DNA of 6,336 nt from NCBI GenBank assembly GCA_029861485.1, contig JAOTZF010000106.1, positions 1 through 6,336 of the forward strand. Reading direction: 5' to 3'. The first letter of the stretch is position 1. Each line of letters opens with the position of its first letter. Shown piece by piece: positions 1 through 4,686 of the stretch. A program made the position numbers and the translations under genes. The notes under the pieces are model-generated. The model worked only from the letters and a program-made list of their open reading frames with translations, searched no databases and was not told the origin of the DNA. Source of the stretch: Thermoleophilia bacterium (GTDB taxonomy: Bacteria > Actinomycetota > Thermoleophilia > Miltoncostaeales > Miltoncostaeaceae).

Positions 1-838
1 CCGCGCCGCGCTCGGTCGCCCAGTAGATCGCTTCCTGGAACGCGGATGAGTAGCCCGGCCCACCGGCGGAGATGTTGAGCACCCGGGCGCCTCGATTCAC
101 GGCCCAGCGAATGCCCTTGATCATCGTCTCGTCAGTCGACCGGCCCTGCCGGTCGGCGATCTGTACCGGGATCACCTCGGCCTGCCGTCGTACCGCCGGT
201 GCGACGCCAACGATGCCGACGCCGTTCGCCGGCGCCGCGGCGACACCGGCCACGTGAGTTCCGTGCCCCTCGACTCCCCAGTCCTGCCATCTGCCGGACG
301 AGCGGATCGTGGAGCGCCCGGCGGCGAGTGGGGAATCGTCGGCGCCTCTGCCCTTCCACTCCTCGTGAGCGGGATCGATGCCGCTGTCGAGCACCGCGAT
401 GCGCGGGCGAACGCTGCGCGCAGCGACCCGGGGGGCCCAGTACGCCTTGCCGAGCAGCCCCCACTGCTGCCCGGTGCGGAATAGCGGATCGCGGGGCTGA
501 CCGAACTTCTTGGGCAGCGGCAGCGCGGGCACTTTCACCAGCTCGTCGCTGTGGTGGTGGAGCGACCACTCCGCGCTCTTCACCCCCGCTCGTCTCAGTG
601 CGTCGGCCCTCACCGTTCGCTTGGTACCCGGACGCACGGTCCAGATCCCCGCCTCCGGCAACGTGGGCGTGACCGTGCCGAGCCCGGCAAGCCGTTCCCG
701 CGCCTCCGACGAGGGCGGGGGGTCGGCGAAGCTCACCATCAGTCGCTCGTCCGCCTCGGCCCAGGCTCCCGCCGAGGGGGCCAGGACAACGAGCGCGAGC
801 AGCGCGGTGAGCAGCTGGGTTCTAGGGCGAATCACCAT
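1..838 (-). CDS. Secreted S8 (subtilisin-like) serine peptidase, N-terminal part, cut by the window edge
   Basis: Seen: 279 residues are readable without a stop from ATG at 838 to the left edge. Residues 1-27 look like a Sec signal peptide: basic MVIRPR start, Leu/Ala-rich core, likely cleavage after AWA. A propeptide-like stretch follows, then DPLFRTGQQWGLL (typical just before the catalytic domain of fervidolysin-like subtilases), the catalytic Asp in VLDSGID (Asp151) and the catalytic His in EGHGTHVAG (His192). VLNISAGG (about residue 250) fits the substrate-binding strand. The oxyanion Asn and the GTSMA-type Ser would lie beyond the edge, so activity cannot be confirmed. Role, from the family: endoprotease exported and matured by propeptide removal. 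The gene overlaps the end of nadE by 17 bases, suggesting translational coupling. No Shine-Dalgarno precedes the ATG. An in-frame GTG at 862, with AAGGG 9 bases upstream, is an alternative start adding 8 residues. Confidence 0.93.
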   Translation of the reverse strand, partial: MVIRPRTQLLTALLALVVLAPSAGAWAEADERLMVSFADPPPSSEARERLAGLGTVTPTLPEAGIWTVRPGTKRTVRADALRRAGVKSAEWSLHHHSDELVKVPALPLPKKFGQPRDPLFRTGQQWGLLGKAYWAPRVAARSVRPRIAVLDSGIDPAHEEWKGRGADDSPLAAGRSTIRSSGRWQDWGVEGHGTHVAGVAAAPANGVGIVGVAPAVRRQAEVIPVQIADRQGRSTDETMIKGIRWAVNRGARVLNISAGGPGYSSAFQEAIYWATERGA

Positions 839-2537
839 TCGTAATGGGCATTCGACGATCACGGCCGAACGCCCTTGGGGTGAGTTTGATTCCGAACGGA
901 CCTTGCCGGCGTTTGTACTCGGCCCGATCGACCATGTGAATGATCTTTCGCACAGTAGCGGCGTCCATGCCTGTCTCCCGCCTGATCTCGTCGGCACCCA
1001 ACCCCCGCTCGACGTACGCCTCCAGCACCGAGTCGAGCACGTCGTACGGGGGCAGGCTGTCGGTGTCGAGCTGATCGGGCCGGAGCTCCGCCGAGGGCGG
1101 CCGCTCGATGCTGTTGGCAGGGATGACCTCCCGACCTTCCGAGGCGTTGCGCCACCTCGCAAGGCGGTAGACCCAGGTCTTGGGCAGATCCTTGATGGGC
1201 GAGATCCCGCCGACCATGTCGCCGTAGAGGGTTGCGTAGCCGACGGCCGTCTCGCTCTTGTTGCTGGTCGCGAGCACGATCGACCCGAACTTGTTCGAAT
1301 ACGCCATCAGCAGCATGCCGCGCGCGCGAGCTTGGAGATTCTCTTCGGCGACGCCCCGGCTCGTGCCGGCGAACGGCTCGGCCAGGGTGTCCTCGAACGC
1401 CTCGACGGCACTGGCGATGGGCAGCACGAGGAGCTTGAAGGCCAAGGACTCGGCGAGGGCCTGCGCGTCGGCGAGGCTGGCCGGGCTCGAGAAGTCCGAG
1501 GGCATGGCGATGCCGGTCACGCTCTCCGGGCCGAGGGCGTCCACCGCCAGAGCGGCAGTCAGCGCGGAGTCGATGCCCCCCGAAACGCCGAGCACCACGG
1601 AGTCGATGCCGTTCTTGCCCGTGTAGTCGCGCAGCGCGCAGACGATGGCCTCCCAGACCGCGGCCTCGTCCTCGAGGGGCAGGCCGGGCGCAGGCTGTAG
1701 CGGGGGTCCGCCGTTGGGAACGGGTTTCGCGACGATGGCGGCCGAGCGAAGCTCGGAGCTGGTTTCCAATCGACGGCCGCGCGGCTCGGCGAGCCTGCGA
1801 AGCCGCCCCTCGCGGATGTCGAGGTCGCAGACCACGACCTCCGGCGCGAACTCTGCACCGCGGGCAACGACCTCGCCGAACGCATCGACGGCCAGCGACC
1901 GTCCATCGAAGACCAGCTCGTCCTGGCCACCCACCAGGTTGCAGAAGACCAGAGGGCACTCGATGTCCCTGGCCCTCATGGCCAGCATCTTGTCGCGCCA
2001 CTCGCCTTTGCCCCGATGAAACGGAGAGGCAGCCGGTGCCAGGACGAGATCGACTCCTGCTGCATGCAAGTCTCCGCAGATCGGCGTCGGATACCAGAGG
2101 TCCTCGCAGATCGTCAGCCCGATGCGCAAACCGAGGGCCTCCACCACCAGCGGGCCCGACCCCGCGCGGAAGTACCGCATCTCATCGAACACGCCGTAGT
2201 TCGGTAGGAAACGCTTGCGATAGACCGCCTGCACGCGGCCGTCGGCCAACACCGCCGCGGCATTGAAGAGATCGCCGTCGAGCTCGGGGAAACCCACGAC
2301 CGCGACGCCCTCGGTCACCGAGGCCGCGATCTCGTCGAGGTGACGCCTCGCGGCGACGACGAACCGCTTGCGAAGCAGGAGATCCTCGGGCGGGTAGCCG
2401 GTGATCGCGAGCTCAGGCAGCACGGTGATCGATGCACCCCTGCTCACGCCATGCTGGACGGCCTCGAGCGCCAGTTGGGCGTTCCCGCCGAGATCGCCGA
2501 CGGTGGCGTTGATTTGTGCGAGGGCGACGCGGATCAG
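822..2537 (-). CDS. nadE: Glutamine-dependent NAD+ synthase (glutaminase domain fused to synthetase domain)
   Basis: Catalyses the ATP-dependent amidation of nicotinic acid adenine dinucleotide to NAD+ in the cytoplasm, taking ammonia from glutamine; last step of NAD synthesis. Seen, numbering from the proposed CTG at 2537 (571 residues): an N-terminal nitrilase-type glutaminase domain (about 1-270) with the triad Glu42 in LPELAITGYPPEDL, Lys108 in YRKRFLPNYGVFDE and Cys144 in LTICEDLWYP; then the synthetase domain with the ATP-pyrophosphatase P-loop SGGIDS (319-324), TSNKSE (425-430), GDMVGGISPIKDLPKT and the C-terminal YKRRQGPFGIK...RAFGRDRRMPI signature. Length is normal for the two-domain form. 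The first ordinary start, GTG at 2447, would remove the first strand (IRVALAQINATVGD) that the family conserves. CTG at 2537 has GAGG 5 bases upstream and gives a family-like N-terminus. The 3' end overlaps the S8 protease gene. Confidence 0.96.
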   Translation of the reverse strand: MIRVALAQINATVGDLGGNAQLALEAVQHGVSRGASITVLPELAITGYPPEDLLLRKRFVVAARRHLDEIAASVTEGVAVVGFPELDGDLFNAAAVLADGRVQAVYRKRFLPNYGVFDEMRYFRAGSGPLVVEALGLRIGLTICEDLWYPTPICGDLHAAGVDLVLAPAASPFHRGKGEWRDKMLAMRARDIECPLVFCNLVGGQDELVFDGRSLAVDAFGEVVARGAEFAPEVVVCDLDIREGRLRRLAEPRGRRLETSSELRSAAIVAKPVPNGGPPLQPAPGLPLEDEAAVWEAIVCALRDYTGKNGIDSVVLGVSGGIDSALTAALAVDALGPESVTGIAMPSDFSSPASLADAQALAESLAFKLLVLPIASAVEAFEDTLAEPFAGTSRGVAEENLQARARGMLLMAYSNKFGSIVLATSNKSETAVGYATLYGDMVGGISPIKDLPKTWVYRLARWRNASEGREVIPANSIERPPSAELRPDQLDTDSLPPYDVLDSVLEAYVERGLGADEIRRETGMDAATVRKIIHMVDRAEYKRRQGPFGIKLTPRAFGRDRRMPITNGDSP

Positions 2538-2598
2538 AACGGCCTCGGTGGCTGGGGATGGAGCGTTAGGATGCCAGTGCCCGCAACATTAGTCCGCG

Positions 2599-2620
2599 GC
2601 GACCGTAAAGCGTCGGTCGC
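2599..2620. repeat. Perfect 7-bp inverted repeat (operator or 5' UTR hairpin candidate)
   Basis: GCGACCG (2599-2605) and CGGTCGC (2614-2620) are exact reverse complements around an 8-base spacer, TAAAGCGT. It ends 17 bases before the ATG at 2638 and just before that gene's Shine-Dalgarno, so it could be a repressor site shared by the divergent genes or a hairpin in the leader of the plus-strand mRNA. The arms and spacing are seen; the role is inferred. Confidence 0.45.
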
Positions 2621-2626
2621 AGCACG

Positions 2627-2632
2627 AAGGGG
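2627..2632 (+). promoter_or_regulatory. Shine-Dalgarno of the zinc-ribbon gene
   Basis: AAGGGG sits 5 bases before the ATG at 2638 and is the strongest ribosome binding site in this part of the window, fixing the start of the 137-residue protein. Confidence 0.7.
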
Positions 2633-2637
2633 TTCTC

Positions 2638-3051
2638 ATGTCGGATCAAGTTCTGCCACCCCAGCGCCGTCAGCCTCCCGCAGGCCCTGGAGGAGGTGGG
2701 GGGGGACCGAAGCTGACCCCGGCCCAGGGCGCGGCCGAAGCCCAGAAGCGCCTGGGCCTCACGTGCTATCACGCAGGCCAGAAGGTCGTCGGCATGGTGG
2801 GATGTGTCGCCTGCCAGTTCCAGATCCGCAATCGCAGCGCTCTCCCGACCTGTCCGCAGTGCGGCGAGATGGTGTGGGCGTGGCTCGACGAGGGCCCAGC
2901 GCCGGTGCCCGAGGACCTGACCGCTGAGGAGCGCTCGGCGCACGAGAAGGCCCAGGCCGAGCTCAACCAGAAGCCCGCCGTCGAGGAGGGCGTGAGTCTC
3001 GAGGCGACGCCCGAGGTGACGATCGAGGAGAACGTCAAGCTCGAGCCCTGA
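2638..3051 (+). CDS. Small zinc-ribbon protein of unknown function
   Basis: 137 residues, no signal peptide or membrane segment, so probably cytoplasmic. Three parts are visible: a Pro/Gly-rich N-terminal tail (1-25) with six glycines in a row encoded partly by a G8 tract; a central zinc-ribbon (about 38-82) with CVAC (Cys56, Cys59) and CPQC (Cys72, Cys75), an extra Cys43, and the YHAGQKV lead-in followed by a final MVWAW; and an acidic, Glu/Pro-rich C-terminal tail (83-137). The layout HAGQ-x-G-CxxC-x12-CxxCG resembles the ribbon of small DUF1451-like zinc-ribbon proteins, by pattern only. Four cysteines in two CxxC pairs would bind one zinc ion; Cys43 is spare. The role could be protein or nucleic-acid binding, but nothing in the sequence decides this. 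It is divergent from nadE and has a strong Shine-Dalgarno, AAGGGG, 5 bases before ATG. Confidence 0.85.
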   Translation: MSDQVLPPQRRQPPAGPGGGGGGPKLTPAQGAAEAQKRLGLTCYHAGQKVVGMVGCVACQFQIRNRSALPTCPQCGEMVWAWLDEGPAPVPEDLTAEERSAHEKAQAELNQKPAVEEGVSLEATPEVTIEENVKLEP

Positions 3052-3222
3052 TCGTCGTTTCTGTGCGGACCCGACTTTTGGCCCTCAGCGGACCCTTACA
3101 GAGTCCCAACGCTTTCTCGCTAGACCCCTTACCAAGGGCGTAGGCCTCCCACATCCCTGCGTTCCAAGATCGTAGATCAGATCGGCGAGCTCACTGATCC
3201 GGGGCAGCCGACGGAACTCAGG
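3052..3222. other. Intergenic region with short repeats
   Basis: 171 bases without a supported gene. Seen: a direct repeat GCGGACCC at 3065-3072 and 3088-3095; a small stem CCCTT-ACC-AAGGG (3126-3138) with no T-tract; and the GATC-rich inverted repeat at 3175-3199. No clear terminator for the zinc-ribbon gene and no clear -35/-10 pair for the next gene could be identified by eye, although a promoter is expected here given the length of the gap. Confidence 0.4.
3175..3199. repeat. GATCAG-N13-CTGATC inverted repeat
   Basis: GATCAG (3175-3180) and CTGATC (3194-3199) are perfect 6-bp arms around a 13-base spacer that itself contains the palindrome GAGCTC (3187-3192). Two more GATC copies lie at 3168 and 3180, giving an AGATC-type direct repeat with irregular spacing. 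The element ends 23 bases before the ATG of the secreted protein gene, a place suited to an operator or leader hairpin. Function is inferred; the pattern could be chance. Confidence 0.35.
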
Positions 3223-3726
3223 ATGACATTGAGAACGTCCCTTCCCATCGCGTTCGTCGCGCTGATGCTGTCTCTGGCATTGGGCGGGTTCGTGTTGTTC
3301 TCGACGGCCAGTGCCGCGTCGAGTTCAGCGCGAGTTCAGACGACCGGCACCGGCAGGGTGGTCGTACACGGGCAGGTCGTCGCGTTCGGCCTGGCCTCCG
3401 GCGCCGGTCGCATCGTCGTGGTCGACCGCCGGGGAGATGCACAATTCACGATGAACGGGCGCACCCGCATGCAGAGCCTCAAGGGCACGCGGCGCAAGAA
3501 ACGCCGGGTAGTGATCAAGAACGCCGACGGACGGTTCTACGCGCGCGGCAGCAAGATCAGCATCCTGATCCGGAGCACTCAGCTGAACGTCTCCATTGCC
3601 GGCAGGGGCAACGTTCGACTGAAGGGAATCGGCCGCTACACGCTCAACGGGTCCAAGGCACGCGAGTGGTCTCGCGACCCACGGCGCTGGCGCACCGTGA
3701 GACTCAGGCCGCCGACGAGGCGCTAG
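3223..3726 (+). CDS. Secreted, highly basic beta-rich protein of unknown function
   Basis: 167 residues. Residues 1-31 form a classic Sec signal peptide: Arg4, a long hydrophobic core, and ASA at 29-31 for signal peptidase I, so the mature protein of about 136 residues is exported. The mature part alternates short hydrophobic strands with Gly and basic residues (GRVVVHGQVVAFGL, GRIVVVDRRGDAQF, ISILIRS, LNVSIAGRGNVRLKGIGRY), suggesting an all-beta domain. GTGRVVVHG (42-50) and GRGNVRLKG (127-135) look like an internal echo. A cluster of basic residues (about 88-96) and an Arg-rich tail (about 151-167) make it strongly cationic, fit for binding cell-wall polymers or other anionic partners. It has no Cys after the signal, so it is neither a lipoprotein nor disulphide-bonded. 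I do not recognise the family. The ATG is preceded by a weak, close AGG. It lies upstream of the two-component genes; whether it is their target is unknown. Confidence 0.82.
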   Translation: MTLRTSLPIAFVALMLSLALGGFVLFSTASAASSSARVQTTGTGRVVVHGQVVAFGLASGAGRIVVVDRRGDAQFTMNGRTRMQSLKGTRRKKRRVVIKNADGRFYARGSKISILIRSTQLNVSIAGRGNVRLKGIGRYTLNGSKAREWSRDPRRWRTVRLRPPTRR

Positions 3727-3842
3727 GGCTCATCCCTGTGTCGGACCTCCCCAGTCTCGTGTGTTCAGCCTGCAATCGAGCTTCCGGCGACTGAGGGTTC
3801 CTCGTCAAGGCGGCCAGGTAACTGACCGAAGGGGGTTTGTCC

Positions 3843-4583
3843 GTGACTACGGCGACCAATAGTGTCAACTCGATGACCACCCAGTTCCACGAAGACCAGC
3901 AGCAGGTCCTTATCGTCGAGGACGAGCCGAACATCTCGTCCTTCGCGCGAATGTACCTCGAGGCCGCAGGCTTCGACGTGCTCGTGGCCGAGCGCGGTGA
4001 TGAGGGACTTGAGATGGCCGAGAAGGAGAAGCCAGACCTCGTGATCCTCGATCTGATGCTTCCGGGCATGGACGGCTACGAGGTGACCAAGCGGCTGCGG
4101 CAGGACGGGCAGATCCCGATCATCATGCTCACCGCCCGCGATGACCCGGTGGACAAGGTCGTGGGCCTTGAGCTCGGCGCCGACGACTACCTCACGAAGC
4201 CCTTCAACCCGCGAGAGCTGGTGGCGCGGGCCCGTGCCGTGCTGCGGCGCTCCGAAGCGCCGGCCGAGGGCCCGACCGCTCCTGAGAACACGGTGCTCGA
4301 GGTCGAGAACCTCCGCATCGAGGTCGGTGGGCGGGAGGTCTTCGTCGACGGCGAGGGCATATCGCTGACGCCGAAGGAGTTCGACCTGCTGGTCGCGCTC
4401 ATCGAGAACCGCGGCCTCGTGCTCACGCGGGAGCAGCTGCTCGAGCGCGTATGGGGGTTCACCTTCCTCGGCGACAGCAGGACAATTGACGTCCACGTGC
4501 GTCAACTGCGGCGCAAACTCGGCGACGCCTGCCCGATCCAGACCGTCTGGGGCACGGGATACAAGGTCGCCGCGGACCGATAG
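3843..4583 (+). CDS. OmpR/PhoB-family response regulator (receiver plus winged helix)
   Basis: 246 residues from the GTG at 3843, chosen because AAGGGGG lies 7 bases before it; an in-frame TTG at 3837 is too close to that site, and an ATG at 3873 would also leave the domains whole. Receiver domain about 21-135: acidic pocket Glu26/Asp27 in VLIVEDEP, phospho-acceptor Asp70 in VILDLMLPGMDGYE, switch Thr97 in IIMLTARDD, and Lys119 in LTKPFNPREL. C-terminal winged helix about 150-245: SLTPKEFDLLVAL, RGLVLTREQLLERVWG, then the recognition helix region RTIDVHVRQLRRKLG and the wing ending in VWGTGYKV. All phosphorylation residues are present, so it should be phosphorylated by the histidine kinase encoded next and then bind direct-repeat DNA sites as a transcription factor. 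The first 20 residues (Thr/Asn/Gln-rich) are an extra, probably disordered tail. The target genes cannot be told from the window. Confidence 0.96.
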   Translation: MTTATNSVNSMTTQFHEDQQQVLIVEDEPNISSFARMYLEAAGFDVLVAERGDEGLEMAEKEKPDLVILDLMLPGMDGYEVTKRLRQDGQIPIIMLTARDDPVDKVVGLELGADDYLTKPFNPRELVARARAVLRRSEAPAEGPTAPENTVLEVENLRIEVGGREVFVDGEGISLTPKEFDLLVALIENRGLVLTREQLLERVWGFTFLGDSRTIDVHVRQLRRKLGDACPIQTVWGTGYKVAADR

Positions 4584-4686
4584 CTAACCCACTGTCGGGT
4601 CGCGAACCGCTGGCATTTGGTTAAAGATCGCGGCATGGAGCCGCGCGAGACCGACCCGGCCGTCCCCGAGGCGGCCTGAGTAGCCT
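4584..4686 (+). promoter_or_regulatory. Structured gap between response regulator and kinase genes
   Basis: 103 bases hold two tandem perfect hairpins: CGCGGC-ATGGA-GCCGCG (4629-4645; 6-bp stem) and GGCCG-N9-CGGCC (4658-4662 with 4672-4676; 5-bp stem). Neither is followed by a T-run, so they do not look like intrinsic terminators. An ATG in the first loop opens a 14-codon frame (4635-4679) whose TGA is 7 bases before the kinase GTG. The kinase start itself lacks a nearby Shine-Dalgarno and follows an in-frame TAG. This arrangement could lower kinase translation or couple it to the mini-ORF; the function is inferred. Confidence 0.4.

Larger units (their letters stand above)
2538..2637. promoter_or_regulatory. 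Divergent intergenic region between nadE and the zinc-ribbon gene
   Basis: This gap of about 100 bases must hold the promoters of both divergent units unless they are leaderless or transcribed from further off. I see only weak candidates: TAATGT (minus strand, about 2593-2588) fits the actinobacterial TANNNT -10 pattern for nadE, without a well-spaced -35 box. For the plus strand no convincing -35/-10 pair stands out. A perfect inverted repeat lies inside and is listed separately. Confidence 0.4.

Noticed and set aside
510..1700. Long plus-strand open frame (396 codons) across the S8 and nadE genes
   Set aside because: It is antisense to two genes with clear catalytic motifs, spans their junction, and its translation is low-complexity Arg/Gly/Ala without any recognisable motif. 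It is a GC-bias shadow.
859..2001. Minus-strand open frame (380 codons) inside nadE in another frame
   Set aside because: Arg/Ala-rich translation with no motif, fully within the verified nadE frame.
2566..2943. Minus-strand open frame (125 codons) over the zinc-ribbon gene and the nadE leader
   Set aside because: Antisense to a gene with a good Shine-Dalgarno and zinc-ribbon motif; no recognisable domain, and it would occupy the nadE promoter region.
3126..3138. CCCTT-ACC-AAGGG stem as a terminator for the zinc-ribbon gene
   Set aside because: Only 5 bp, a 3-base loop and no T-tract after it; too weak to call.
3725..3737. AGGG-CTCAT-CCCT stem at the stop of the secreted protein gene
   Set aside because: A 4-bp stem without a T-tract is expected by chance in such GC-rich DNA.
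3765..4505. Minus-strand open frame (246 codons) opposite the response regulator
   Set aside because: Antisense shadow of a gene with all receiver and winged-helix motifs; the translation shows no domain.
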